64,000 nucleotides of DNA from Gorsachius magnificus (lineage: Eukaryota > Chordata > Aves > Pelecaniformes > Ardeidae). Made by a program: the position numbers and the translations under genes. A model generated the notes under the pieces. The model had not been told where the DNA came from. It saw nothing but the letters and a program-made list of their open reading frames with translations, and searched no databases. The DNA lies in the NCBI GenBank assembly GCA_034008185.1, contig CM067081.1, positions 19,653,821-19,717,820 of the forward strand, in the 5' to 3' direction. Positions 24,501-36,299 of this stretch are shown one piece after another (the stretch's first letter is position 1; each line of letters opens with the position of its first letter).

Positions 24501-26028
24501 GAAAGGTAAAGAATGTCACTGGAGTTCAAAGTACTCATGGGTTTGATTCACTTCTGGGTTGATCTGGGAGAGACTTTCTCTTCCAAAGAGAAGCTTGGCC
24601 TCATTACTGCTGACATTAATCCTTGACAGCAGAAAGGAAGGACTGGTTCCTTATTTTAAAGCAGATCTATTGATTGCATTCATAAACAAGAAGGAAGAGC
24701 TGGGATTTCTGCATGACCTTTATCCTCCTCCTTCATTTTAAAGCAAAATAAAACAATTCTGTTGACCTCAGCTGTGCAAAGTTTTTGGGTTGGTGTACTG
24801 CACTGTAACCACCCAGCCCATCTCCCTGCCACAAAATCCACTATTGATTGCTCATGGTCTTGATAGATTGACCTTGATTTTCTCTTTCCAAGTGAAACTT
24901 TATATGCTGCCTGGAAAAGAGTCCAACAGCTTGTTTAAGGAATAACTTTGGGGTGGAGGCTGCACTCCTTGCCAACACCAATTGACTTGTGGAAAGCTTT
25001 CTGGCTTAGGAAGCACTGAATGCTTCAACACCCAGTGCAGCTTTTCCTCTTCTTTTTTAAAAGACATTTAATCTACACTTGGGCAGGTACTTTAAATGGG
25101 GTGGGAGATCTTACTGGGGAATGGGAGAAGGCCTCCTTATGAAAGCAACCTGAAAGCCTCTACGAGTCTCGTCTGAAGGTTGCAGATGATAAACCTCGAT
25201 TTTTGGCATGACAGAGGGAAGGCAAGTCCAGCATTAGCAAAGTTTGCTATTTCACATCACAGCTGACCTCTTTCCACAATATATACTCAAAGCATATTTG
25301 TTGTTTCTGGAAGAATTATGTCTGACAGGAGAAAAGAGCTGTCTCTTGAAAATTCAGGGTAGCTCTTCATCAGAATAGATGTCAAAAGCTTTAATCATGA
25401 CCACTCAGCCAAAGCCTTCTTTCTGACAAAAACCATTTTCTTTAATGATGCAGATAAAGATGACAGTCTTGACTGACAGTTGTTGTTCCGTTTCATGCTG
25501 TTAATATTTACCTTCCTGGACAAAATCACCCTGCATTCTCAGTGCGTCATTCTTTTTGTGTAATGAAAATTACAGAGATTTTAATTTAAAGGGTTTTTTC
25601 CAATATCTCTTCATCTGAAAGGGAATAAAAACACAGTGAGGTTTTGGAGTGATCTGGTAAAAAGCAAAAGTGATTTGGTGAAGGCTGGCCCTACAAGCCT
25701 ACAATATGAACAGAAAATCTAGCCCAAAGTATCATCACTTTATTCAGTTTTGCTTCTCTATTCTTGCTTAAACTTACAGAGAAGGGGCCCAGTATGCTAT
25801 GTCAGATCTGTAGTAAAGCAATACAGAAGACAGGGTCACAGAGTGGGTCAGGTATTCTCATAAAAGCACTTCAATTTCCAGGGCACCCCTTTGGCTTCTC
25901 ATGCCTTATGATTTTTCTGTAGAAACTACTGATGTGTATAGACATTAGCAGTACTTTCATTGTCTTGTTTCTTTGAGCATAAAACATTTATTTAAGGCAA
26001 CAGAAGACAGAACTTAAGAGTATTTTTT
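18561..26028. other. Long single-copy stretch, no confirmed gene
   Basis: No recognised transposon or RNA gene. A slightly GC-richer block at 22890-23510 has overlapping frames on both strands and two strong plus-strand splice-donor matches (CAG/GTAAGC at 23277, CAG/GTGAGC at 23391). No homology is recognised. The rest is AT-rich with short chance frames. Confidence 0.5.
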
Positions 26029-26090
26029 TCACAGAAATACAGGACTAGAAAGGATGTCCAGGGTCACTGGGTCTTGCCTTGTTCTGCAGT
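26029..26090 (-). mobile_element. Possible ancient CR1 3'-end scrap
   Basis: TCACAGAAATACAGGACTAG, then AAAGGATGTCCAGGGTCACTGG, has the layout of a minus-strand CR1 tail (TCACAGAATCACAGGACTGG, then AAGGGACCTC), but with many changes. It is too short and decayed to be certain. Confidence 0.4.
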
Positions 26091-28520
26091 AAATGTTCCA
26101 TAAAGACCTTCATGAAGTAAACAAGTTTCACCTTTAAATTTTGCCTCTGCTGTTCTTCTTCCAGAGCCTCTTTCCATGATGGCAAAAAATGTTCTTCTCA
26201 TTTCCTACTTAAACGTATTCTTGCAGCAGGATAGGGAGTAGGTAGGCAGCTGAAGAGGTAGGGCAGGGTCTGTTGAACCTTGGTAGGGAGGTAGGCTAAG
26301 GTTTTCCTTTCTCCTGAAGAGCACAGTAGGAAAACAGTGAAAAACTCTCCAACTACATACAAAGCCTGCCACAGCACACAGAAGCTGATGTCTCCCATCA
26401 TCTTCCCCCATCCAAAGTTCCCCATCAAGCTTTGACTAGCCCCGCAGTCACCCAACTTCACCAGTGACCCCTAGCGAGACACTGGCCTATTATCTGACTG
26501 AAAGCTTCCCTTAATCCTTTTTTTAGCCCTACATCCCACAGCCCCACAAGAAGTGGCCAGCCCTCCTTCACCTTCCCAGCCTCCCCCTGGCCCACCGCAG
26601 GACCCCAGCACCTCCCCTGAGGTCTCCCGGTGCCCATCCTTCCTGCTTTTCTGTGGCATCTACTCTGCCTTTACTGCAAAACTGAATTACTGCCTGAAGG
26701 ACCATATTTCCAGAAAAGTAGTATTTTGTCTGTGCAACTGAGTATTTTCAAGGCAAGACTAGGTCTTGTGCCAAAATTGTCAATACTGTTTAAATAATCC
26801 TGGTTCTTCTCCAGCATTTATGTCGCTCTTTCATTTCCTCCTCTCCTCTCCTTTCTGCCACCTCCAGTTAAATTATAGAGAGCAATAATGTCCACTTGCT
26901 AACTTCGGTTCACTAGAAGAAACCAAGCTCTTTTTATTTCTCTCAGAAAAGATCCTCTCTATTCCCTCCATCGTGCAAACAACCCTTCCCTGTACCTGCT
27001 CCTCCACAGTTAACTCTTCCTTGAGCATTCACAGCCAGAGCAGAGAGCAGCACCCCAGGGGAGCATTTGTTAATGAGATTATATCCAATGGAAACATCTT
27101 GCCTTGGGAATATATTTGTGTATTTCACAGCTGTAACAGTTGTTGCTTATACTGGTCCCATGATTGCTGCTAATTACATCCAGCTCTTAATAATTCAGCT
27201 CTTTTTTTCTGGCCAGGTCTTACTTAATGATGGATTCCTACAGTATTGCAGAAGATGCTTTTTCATTACTTCCTAACTAATAGGTCTTGCACTTTGTTTT
27301 GTTGCCCTTTTTTAAAAATTTCCATTACTGCACCTTTGAAGACTATGCTCTTCTCCCTGTTTGACATATAAAGGTCTCTCTGAAGTCAGTGCCTTCCAGC
27401 TTGCCTTTTCATAGCCTCCAGTTGCTCCGGCGGCCACGCCTTGAGATCCTGCAGACCAAGGCCTCCACATTTTGTACACAGAGGCTACTGCAGACTTGGG
27501 CATGATGGAAACGAACAGATCTCTCTCTAGCACTTTCTTACTTAGCATTTCCACATTTCTAATTTAACTTCTATCATCTGTTCTCTTCTCTGTTAAGCAA
27601 GAAAGGTGATTGCATTGACACAGGCCATCTGTGTACTTTAAGGAGTAAGAATAAAAAATGTTATTCTGCAATCACAGAAAACAGTGAAAGGGAGTTGTGC
27701 TTTAGGTATCAAAGTCAAATTTGTCTTTGGACAAGAAAGCATTTGGAGTTTGTGTTACTTCATAGAAGTTCCCTTCAGTTTTGTCTTAATACTGTGCAAC
27801 TACTTTTTTAATAGACTTTGGGATAATAGGTATATTTATCTTAATCCTAATAATAAACATAATAACAATGTTTTTTCATCTTACAAATATCTCCCCTCTG
27901 AAATTTCTGAAAGTCCCTTGCTGACATCAGCTCTGAAGAATTCCAGTTCTGGTTAGTTAGATTTAAATCCTTCACTATTTAATGTAGGGAGATTTAGCTA
28001 GAATTACATTGATGTAACTTGTAGGATAATTATTTGCAAGCTCAGTACTATATATTTAATTCCAAGAACTGTCATTTGCTCAATCTGTATTTATTTGCAT
28101 TCTTGTTTATCTCTTTATACTTACTTGAAGACTTTAGCTTTGTAAAGATTAAAAAAAAATACAGTGCTTGTTTTACTTAAATGATCTGGAGAGTTTATTT
28201 TGAGAGGTAAAGATGGTTGGGCAAGAGGACTCTAGACCTAGAATGACATCTAAAACGGCAGAGAGATGAGAAGTGTTCAAAAGATGGAATGAACATCACC
28301 AGAAATTAAATGGAACAACAAGAACCAAATGGGCTATGAAAAATATGAGACAGCTAGAAGCAGAAGAAACTGGACAGAACAGGGGAGCTTCGGTACATCT
28401 CCTTCAGACACCTCACTTCGGTGCTAGAAAAGCCCAAGGACTCTCACCCTCTGCAGCAGACATCCAGGCTTCCCTACACACAAACTTTTTGAATAGAAGG
28501 AATGAAGACTGCTGGAATGG
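26091..28520. other. Single-copy stretch, no gene seen
   Basis: AT-rich with chance frames of about 60-120 codons. Nothing is recognised. The 121-codon frame at 28273-28638 runs from unique DNA into the LTR at 28521 and is not a gene. Confidence 0.5.
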
Positions 28521-29041
28521 TGTATTGGGTTGGGATGAGATGGAGTTAATCTTCCCCACAGCAGCTCTCACAGTGCTGTGCTTTCTACTGGTGTGTAGAA
28601 AGGGGTTGATAACACACCAGTGTTTTGGCTACTGCTGAGCAGTGCTTGCACAGCATCAAGGCTGTGTCTCCAACATTTCCTTCCCAAGATCTTGGGAGGG
28701 GACACAACCAAGACAGCTGACCCAAACTGATCAAAGGGATATTCCACACTATACAACGTTGGCTCAGCGATAAATGCTAAGAGAAAGGAGGAAGGGGGGG
28801 AATTTTGTTGTCTTCTAGAGCAACTGCTACACAAACTGAAGCCCTGCTTCCCAGGAAGTGGCTGGACATTGCCTGCTAATGGGAAGTAGAGAACAAAATC
28901 TTGGTTTTCCTTTTGCTTCTGCATGCAGCCTTTACTTTTGCTGTTATTAAAGTGCCTTTATCTTGAACCACAAGATTTTTTTTGGATCTCATTTTCTCCC
29001 TGCCTGTCCTGTGGAAGAGGGCAGTGATAGAGCAGTGGTTT
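28521..29041 (+). mobile_element. Degenerate solo LTR
   Basis: Plus-strand copy related to the LTR family seen at 33984, 45333 and 56267. It starts TGTATTGGGTTGGGATGAGA at 28521. It carries GACAGCTGACCCAAACTGAT, CAAAGGGATATTCCACACT and the downstream GGAAGTGGCTGGACATTGCC, and has an ATTAAA-type polyadenylation signal at about 28946. The right part from 28970 onward (TTTTCTCCCTGCCTGTCC, then GTGATAGAGCAGTGG) stops short of a normal LTR end, so the terminus is lost. No internal retroviral sequence adjoins it. Confidence 0.75.
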
Positions 29042-32000
29042 GACTGAAATAATGTGATATTACAGTATTTTGAAAAGAAGGATGAGTTTATTTAATTAAC
29101 TTGTAATTCTCTCCCAAGCACCTAATCCACTGTAATGGGATGCACATCAACGAGGACTAAACCCAACTTTACTATTTAATAAATTATTAGGTGGCATGTT
29201 CTACTGTTCAATATGGAAAGTTCCTATCTGACAAGGACTGCATAAAAGAAACTATATTGTCTTCTGCTATGTCATTCTTGAAGATTCAGGTTTAAACGTA
29301 TTGAGTGCATCAAAATATGCAGTAGGATACAGTTAAAAAAAGAATGAGCTCTCTCAGATATGATATTTCAAATCTACTGAAGGATAATTTGGGCAAAGAG
29401 AAATACGTTTCAGTTTGTTTAGATGAAAGAGCTCTGAGGCAAGATTGACAATTACAATTAAATATCCATATTGTATTGTATTAAAAGAGTAACTAAGCCC
29501 CATGAATAACAAAATCAAAGATGTTTGTGAACTTAATGCCTGAAATTGATTTTGTTACATCAAAACCCCACATATTTCCTAATAAATGCTGAACCAAATC
29601 TGAGATACTTGTGGACTCTTACCCTTATGAAAAAGTAACTGTGTGTTCATGTGGCATTTCAGCTCAGACAAAACAAAACACTTAAGCCCAAAAATTATAA
29701 AAAATAACAAATAAGTGAAAATTATAAAGAAAATATATGGGTATTGTTTTGCAAGCACTGAAAATCAAGATACTTCTGGAAAAGTGAGCTCATAACATCA
29801 TCACATGTTCAGTGATGTTGATGAATAAAAGTATGGGACAACTTAGTGATATGCAAGTGTTTATTCAGACTTTGGAAGAGTCTCCACTGGACAGAATTAT
29901 CCGTAACTGTGTTATCAACAGTAGCCCACAGGCTTCATGTGTTTTGCTAATTTTAATCCTGACCTCAAAACACTAAGCTATCTGTTTCAAGATCATGAAA
30001 AAAATGTCCAAAGTATGCTCAAACCTCAAGAGAAACTATTTTCAAAGATTACATTTGAAAAATTAAAATGTTTCCTATTACTGAAGCTACTTGGATAAGA
30101 AAAGAGCATGTTGACAACAATGCTGACAGTAGTTATGGAACATGGAGGTATTAAGTAATTTTTTCAATTTAATTATTTCATGAGAAGTTTAATAATTTTT
30201 TTATTTTAAAAACAAAAAAAGAAACCCACTAGAAAAAAATATTAGAACGATCCAGTTTATCATGAAACCTGATAAAGCTAAATTTAAAGTATTATAAATG
30301 CAGAATTTTGTCCATTTGGCTATAAACAATGTATAGATGGAGAAGATTAATTCAATTTGTATTGAAATTATGTAGGAAAGATACAGGAGAACAATTAAAA
30401 ACTCCTCAGTGTGAAACACTAAGTGTCAACATCAAAAATTAAATCCTAAGAGCCTAGAAATTCTTGCACATGAAATTTTTACCAGTGACAATGTAAAATT
30501 TTTTAAATCAATGTAGTTCTCTGAAAAGTTGTTCTCATTTAAGAATGACTTAAAATGCAATACAAGTAAATGTCGTACAGAGTAAATGAGTGTGGCACAT
30601 GTAACTCTCAAAGCAGCCACATTCAGGTACAGGATTATGCAGGTCCACAGATCTGCAACAGCTGACATCAGCTCCTCACGCTAGCACCTCTACTCATAGG
30701 AAAGTTGATTTTTGTAATAAATTGGTCTTCAGACCCCCAAAAAGTTGCCATCATTAAATAAGGCTTTCCATACAGTAAATGGAGAGGTCAAGACATATTC
30801 TAAGAGGGATTATAGGCAGTTAAGTGAGGCGTTTCATTTTATTGTTGATTTTGTAAGAATCCTAGGCGCCACTTTGCATAACTTGGCCTTTCCAAACACC
30901 AAACAAGAGAGCAGGGGTCAATCATAAAAAAGGCCAGGCACACCATCAGACGTCTGCATAGGTGCCTCGCTCAGGCCTTCTCCATGGCTGCCAATCTCCA
31001 CTCACAATTTAGACTCCAACACCCTCATTTGGGGACAGACACTGAGGGGTAGAGAGAGGAGAGCAATGAAGGGAGTGATTGGAGGAAAAGAAGACAGAAA
31101 ATCAAGAGATTGTGGGAGGTTTTTTGAACGGACAAAGAAATTAGAGCACTACTGGAGAACAAGATTGACCTGTTAGCCCCCTAACCTTGAATTCACAGGT
31201 CTCACATTGCAGGCAAATGCCTTTACAATGAGACTGGAGAAAAATCCATGGTGGAGACATGGAGACCCCTCCTGACTAGTGGGGTTATCATATAAGGTGT
31301 GGAAGTCTTAATCAACATAAGGGCACTTCTCTGTGGGAGAAGATCCCTTTGGATCCTGTCTCACCCTTCTCTCAAAGCAAGTGGGAACTCTAAATGGGAA
31401 AGGTGTAGAACTATAATCTGGGCCCATACCACCCTATTCTTTGAAATCAAGGTGCTTAAACTTGTGACCTAAATTATTACGAAAAACAAAACATTTCAGA
31501 ATTCAGAGTGCATGGTCAACATTAATTCAATTCATTTTGCATCTAGACTGTAAATTGAACCAAAGAGTTTTAAAGAAAATAATAGACAAGTACCCCATTT
31601 TTTTACTAAATACAAGTGCTTGCTTTTCCAGTTTAAACCTTCTTCCATATTTTGTACCTATCTTATTCCTAAGAAGATGCAAACTAATTCTGATCTATCA
31701 AACACCTCAAGGAAAACTTGAATCTTCAGTATAGGCACAATCAGACCAGGCAGGGATTCAGCACACCACAAATAGTGCCAGAGAAAGAAGTTCATCAAAA
31801 GGATGTAACACAGTGGATTAGATGACCTTCACAATTTAGCATAAAAACAAAAACCAGTCCTTCTGATGCATATGAAGCTGTCTCATTGCTACCAAAGAAA
31901 AGAATAGCACTATGTGTCATCACACCAATTTTCAGTGGTTTTAAAACACATGATTTCTTCAAACTAGATACTGTATCCTACAAAGCAAAAATTAATTATT

Positions 32001-33978
32001 TCAAAACAGCCCACAGCTACCTTAAAAGCAATTTAATTTTTCAATAAGCTTCACAGGTATCATTTTAATTGTAACTTAATGAGCTTAAAGTAAGCACAGC
32101 GTGGATAAAATCAACCCTCTCAGAGTCTCTTAGAGTTACTCTGCGGAGAAGATTTAATCTCAGTAGCCATAGCTAAGCAATATAAACTCACTCCTATTGA
32201 GTAGCAAAATGAACATAGTGATTCACAGTGGCTTATAATTACAGAGATTAGCATTTCATAATCATGGATACCACAGAGTGTGTGAAAGGCACCAGAAAAA
32301 ATGAGTGAAGCCTACAGTTGTTGAGCTCTCAGTGGGAAACCCCACACCACTGCAAGGGTCAATCGCTCCAGCAACAGCATTTCCAGGCAGACCCATCTAT
32401 TGCCTTCCACTCCATGGAGCTCTCTGTAAGGTCCCAGGAAATAGTAGCAGAAGACAACTTTCCTCTTGTCATTCATAGGTGATGAAGTCCGTTACACGGA
32501 ACTGCTCAGCATTACATTTTAATATATGGCTCCTTGGTTTTTATGGTATGAATTTCTTCTGATGATCTGAACCTGCAGGTTCTTGTACTTTCTGGAAAGG
32601 TACTCTCAAAATTTAAACAAACTCTCAAATGAGGTAGGAATGAGCTATTCCCATTATACCTGGTCATGAATGACTCTACAGTCCCACTTTGGATTTTAAA
32701 ACAACTCTATCATTCAGTTGCTAAACAAAGGGAGTGAAGCAGATGGTAGACTATATGAAGGGAATACAAAAATAGCAAGATGCAGAAGTGTCCACGCTGG
32801 GATCCTGGAGGAAGTTTATGCCTCCAAATCCAAGAACCAAGTCAGAAGGCTCTAGTCTATCACTGCCAAAACTCCCCAGTTGGATGGGTGGGACCCCAAG
32901 TTCTCTTGGCACCCTGTGTTTTGGTGCATACTCAGAGTAGCACATTCCAAGAGCTTGGCATCTTCTTAATACCCATTTCAGGCCAGACATTAGGTCCCTC
33001 ATGCTGTCATTTCTACTTCAGTTTAAACCCCCATACACAGAGTTGCAACTCTGTAAAGTTGCAGATGTGCAACTTTCTCAGGCGTGTCAGAGCCTGAAAA
33101 GTGAGCTAAGTCTTGCCCCAGCTTCTAAGAAAGACCCTCAAAGCATGCAAAGTTTTTCATGTAGATGTGAAAACAGTAAAGCATCTGGCTTGATCCAAAG
33201 CTAGAAAAGGTCCATCAGAAAGCCCCATAAAGCCCATGGAAAGCCACTTGCTCATTTCAGTGAGATTTGGATCAGACTTTTATTGCATTACTAACAGCTC
33301 TGGAATCCACAGGTGTAAAGAAGCCCTGAACACAAATCCTTAAAAAAAGGAAATAGAAAGGGAACACCCTGTGATTTCTCATTCCAATTACAAATTTTGA
33401 AGCTAAGGCAAGTAGTCAAAATAAATATGTGTTTTCACAGCTGCTCATAATAGCTTAAAATATATAAAGCTTGAGTTATAAGTTATTTTTCTACTTTAGA
33501 ACTGCATCATAACTTCCGCCCCCATAAGCATTTGCTCAGAGAGACTGCTAAAATAATCTGCCAAGAATGGGAGTGCATTGCTGTCTGCTAACAGTCGAAT
33601 GAGACTGGAGGAAGATTTACCCACTTTTTAAAAAAAAACTTCTCCTCATATTGCCATCAATTTCTCCTCATCCTCTGACTTGACATCACCTATTTTCAGT
33701 TTCTGAACAAATCCTGAGGTCATGAATAACAGGAAGACTAATAACTTAGGCAATAATCACTAAAGTCAGAGAGGAAGAACCCTAAGTGGGCAATGAAATC
33801 TGCCTCCTTATAACTACATGATTTTATTTACATTTTCTTATTTACAGTTTCAGTACATTTTACAGCCTGCCCATTGTCAATGTTGCAGGTCTCTCCTACT
33901 TTCAGAAGTGATTCTGTAACCTAACAGTTTTCATTGCCACAAAGCATTTCTTCATGTCATGTGAGCATTTAGGATGAC
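29042..33978. other. AT-rich single-copy stretch, no gene seen
   Basis: No open frame of note. An imperfect inverted repeat at 33191-33274, listed separately, is the only structured element seen. TGGATTAGATGACCTTCAC at 31812 faintly resembles a CR1 3' end, but nothing upstream supports that. Confidence 0.5.
33191..33274. repeat. Imperfect inverted repeat, probable ancient amniote interspersed repeat
   Basis: The arms TGATCCAAAG (33191-33200) and ATTTGGATCA (33265-33274) are reverse complements at 9 of 10 positions. Between them lie AAAGCCCATGGAAAG and CTCATTTCAGTGAG. This arrangement resembles the palindromic TTTGGATCA / ATTGACTTCAATGGG core of old amniote repeats. The family name is not certain. 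Confidence 0.5.
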
Positions 33979-33983
33979 CCTTC
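33979..33983. repeat. Target-site duplication CCTTC, left copy
   Basis: CCTTC directly abuts the LTR end at 33984. An identical CCTTC lies at 36300-36304, directly after CCAGGACA at the other end of the retroviral copy. Five bases is within the range normal for retroviral integration. Confidence 0.7.
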
Positions 33984-34584
33984 TGTCGTGGTTTAACGCG
34001 GCTGGCAACTAAGCACCACGCAGCCGCTCGCTCACTCCCCCCGCCTCCCTCAGTGGGATGGGGGAGAGAATGGGGAAGGAGAAAAAGGTTAGAGCCGAGG
34101 GCTGAGATAAAGACAGTTTAATAAGAGAAAATAATAATAATAGTAATAATGAAAATTATAACAAAATATACAGAATATACAAAATGAATGATGCACAATG
34201 CAATTGCTCACCACCCGCCAACCGATGCCCATCCCGTCCCGAGCCACGATCAGTACCCGAGCCACAATCAGTACCTGAGCAGCGATCACTCTCCCCGCGA
34301 CCGACTGACCAACCGACTAGACCCCCCCCCCCCCGAGCATGACATTATATGGTATGGAATAGCCCTTTGGACAGTTAGGGTCCTAGCCGTGCTGTACTCC
34401 CAGCTTGTTATGCACCTGGCCGAGCAGGAGAAGCTCAAAAAGTCCTTGAACAGTCTGAGCAGTACTTGGCAACAACTAAAAACATCAGCATGTTATCAAC
34501 ATTCTTCTAGCACTAAATCCAAAGCACAGCACTATGCTAGCTTCTGTGAAGAAAATTAACTCTATCCCAGCTGAAACCAGGACA
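33984..34584 (-). repeat. 3' LTR of the deleted retrovirus
   Basis: 601 bases, TG...CA on the plus strand, from TGTCGTGGTTTAACGCGG to TCCCAGCTGAAACCAGGACA. It matches the solo LTR at 45333-45912 in layout: GGCAACTAAGC near one end, GAGATAAAGACAGTTTAATA, then CATCAGCATGTTATCAACATT. It shows three local expansions relative to that copy: an AAT-rich tract (about 34123-34148), an 18-base triplicate (34241-34294) and a run of 13 C (34322-34334). Confidence 0.85.
34241..34294 (-). repeat. 18-bp tandem triplicate inside the LTR
   Basis: GAGCCACGATCAGTACCC, GAGCCACAATCAGTACCT and GAGCAGCGATCACTCTCC follow one another directly. The related LTR at 56267 has only one corresponding unit (GAGCAGCAGCCACC), so the array expanded in this copy or its subfamily. 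Confidence 0.8.
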
Positions 34585-34586
34585 TT

Positions 34587-34596
34587 ATCCACCCCT
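34587..34596 (-). promoter_or_regulatory. Probable retroviral polypurine tract
   Basis: On the minus strand AAGGGGTGGA lies two bases before the LTR start (TGTCCTGG). A purine run just upstream of the 3' LTR is the usual plus-strand primer site of retroviruses. This supports reading 33984-34584 as a 3' LTR rather than a solo one. Confidence 0.65.
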
Positions 34597-34626
34597 TATT
34601 CTATACCATTTATGTCATGCTTAGGT

Positions 34627-35268
34627 CATAGAATCATAGAATCATAGAATGTTTTGGGTTGGAAGGGACCCCTAGAGGTCATCTAGTCCAACCCCCCTGC
34701 AGTGAGCAGGGACACCACTAACTAGATCAGGTTGCTCAGAGCCCCATCCAACCTGGCCTGGAATGTTCCCAGGGATGGGGCCTCCACTACCTCTCTGGGC
34801 AACCCGTTCCAGTGTTTCACCACCCTCGTTGTAAAGAATTTCCTCCTTATATCCAGTCTAAACCTACCCTGTTTTAGTTTAAAACCATTACCCCTTGTCC
34901 TGTCACAGCTGGCTCTACTAAAAAGATTGTCCCCATTTTTCCTATAGGCCCCCTTTAGGTACTGAAAGGCCGCAATCAGGTCTCCCCTCAGCCTTCTCTT
35001 CTCCAGGCTGAACAAGCCCAACTCCCTCTGCCTGTCCTCATAGGAGAGGTGCTCCAGCCCTCGGATCATTTTAGTAGCCCTCCTCTGGACCCGCTCCAAC
35101 AGTTCCATGTCCTTCTTGTGCTGAGGGCTCCAGAGCTGGACGCAGTACTCTAGGTGAGGTCTCACCAGAGCAGAGTAGAAGGGCAGAATCACCTCCCTCG
35201 ACCTGCTGGCCACGCTTCTCCTGATGCAGCCCAGGGTACGGTTGGCCTTCTGGGCCGAATGCGGTTGG
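34627..35268 (-). mobile_element. CR1 LINE, 5'-truncated, inside the retroviral copy
   Basis: The minus-strand CR1 3' end starts with the tail ATAGAATCATAGAATCATAG, then TGTTTTGGGTTGGAAGGGACC, and runs about 640 bases to a 5' truncation near 35268. Flanking retroviral sequence is seen on both sides, so the CR1 inserted after the retrovirus. The tail has three near-perfect 8-base units, a mark of avian CR1. It is the same subfamily as the copy at 57211-57843 and stops at nearly the same element position. Confidence 0.92.
34722..35268 (-). pseudogene. CR1 ORF2 C-terminal fragment
   Basis: An open frame of roughly 180 codons on the minus strand encodes the C-terminal part of the CR1 ORF2 (endonuclease/reverse-transcriptase) protein, downstream of the catalytic RT motifs. 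Recognisable blocks include [49 protein letters not shown] and [13 protein letters not shown]. The open frame continues upstream into retroviral DNA (to 35291), which is not part of the protein. Without the endonuclease and the polymerase active site this fragment can have no retrotransposition activity by itself. The frame has stayed open to its normal stop, which suggests a fairly recent insertion rather than selection. Confidence 0.88.
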
Positions 35269-35836
35269 CCTAACCTTACAATACATTCCAATTAATCACC
35301 ACCACCTTCCCATTTTGATATATATATATACACAGATAGCATTCCCTTAGTCTATGGACCATCCCTCTGAAATGTCCATTGGGTTCATCTAGTCCATAGT
35401 TTTGGGCTTCATCTGTTGTAACAGTCTTTCAGGGCAGGAGAGATGGGGTCCGGTATTGGGATGTTACATGCTGAAGTCAGTTCTGGTTCCATCCGTTGCA
35501 CTTCCTCAGTTTTGTCAACATTCATTCTTCTTAATCTGGGTGATCCTTACTGCTATACCATTGATAGGACATACAGCAATAGTAGAAATGATGACATACT
35601 GCATTATACAGCAATTAACATCATATAATTCAGTTCATTGGCTATTTTCACCCAAAATCAAATCCCTTTGAGGTACACATCGGAATTCCCCATCCTTCCG
35701 CATCACCCACCAAGTAGAGCCAGGTCCTTGAGTAAAAGCAATCCCACGGATGGGTTTGCCTTTACCTGAGGCAGGAGTAACCCAGACTGTCTTCCCCAGC
35801 ATATTTTTACATGCACTACAGGGACTTTATCCCCTT
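35269..35836 (-). other. Degraded 3' internal region of the retroviral copy
   Basis: Between the CR1 and the integrase fragment. At about 35670-35836 the minus strand still carries coding remains that continue the integrase C-terminal part in other frames: a stop closes the frame at 35837, and a further shift is apparent near the AAAATATGC stretch at about 35800. From about 35290 to 35660 I see no env-like frame. A short TATATATATA run is at about 35321. Confidence 0.6.
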
Positions 35837-36299
35837 CTACAGTACGAAGAGGTTTGATTGGGCAGGGCCAGCTCGGTTGGCGGATCCTCTAGTGTTGACT
35901 AACCAGGTAGCCTTCGCTAAATGTGTATCCCAATGTTTGAATGTTCCACCACCCATTGCTTTCAGTGTAGTCTTTAACAGTCCATTGTATTGTTCAATTT
36001 TCCCAGAGGCTGGTGCATGACAGGGGATGTGATAGACCCACTCAATGCCATGCTCTTTGGCCCATTTGTCTATGAGGCTGTTTCCGAAATGAGTTCCGTT
36101 GTCTGACTCAATTCTTTCTGGGGTGCCATGTCGCCATAGGACTTGTTTTTCAAGGCCTAGGATAGTGTTCCGGGCAGTGGCATGGGGCACAGGGTATGTT
36201 TCCAACCATCTGGTGGTCGCTTCCACCATGGTGAGCACATAGCATTTGCCATGGCGGGTTTGTGGGAGTGTGATGTACTCAATCTGCCAAGCCAGGACA
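35837..36299 (-). pseudogene. Retroviral integrase core, broken
   Basis: A minus-strand frame encodes the catalytic core of a retroviral integrase, the enzyme that joins viral DNA ends to host DNA. Residue numbers count from the codon at 36238. The second catalytic Asp is in ESDNGTHF (Asp46) and the catalytic Glu in SGKIEQYNG (Glu82), giving the D,35,E spacing. The frame is open upstream of 36238 to the element edge. There the block WQIEYITLP has Glu (codon 36278-36280) where retroviral integrases carry the first catalytic Asp. The N-terminal zinc-binding domain is missing because the element starts at 36299. The frame closes at 35837 and the C-terminal domain is shifted out of frame. It is therefore inactive. 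The class cannot be fixed from this fragment; lack of env would fit an ERV-L-like element, but that is only an inference. Confidence 0.85.

Larger units (their letters stand above)
33984..36299 (-). mobile_element. Internally deleted endogenous retrovirus, minus strand
   Basis: Read on the minus strand, the element starts at 36299 with TGTCCTGG. It passes straight into integrase-coding sequence, continues through about 1 kb of 3' internal DNA split by a CR1 (34627-35268), reaches a polypurine tract, and ends with an LTR (34584-33984). The 5' LTR, leader, gag, protease and reverse transcriptase are absent, and no env frame is seen. The element is bounded by a perfect CCTTC duplication. The first 8 bases at the truncated 5' end equal the first 8 bases of its LTR. 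A deletion from the 5' LTR start into pol across that 8-base match would explain the structure. Integration of an already shortened DNA is the alternative. Confidence 0.8.

Noticed and set aside
28273..28638. Plus-strand frame of 121 codons
   Set aside because: It crosses the boundary between single-copy DNA and the LTR at 28521, so it is not a gene.
31800..31840. CR1 3'-end-like phrase GGATTAGATGACCTTCAC
   Set aside because: No upstream CR1 sequence and no terminal repeat. The match is too short.
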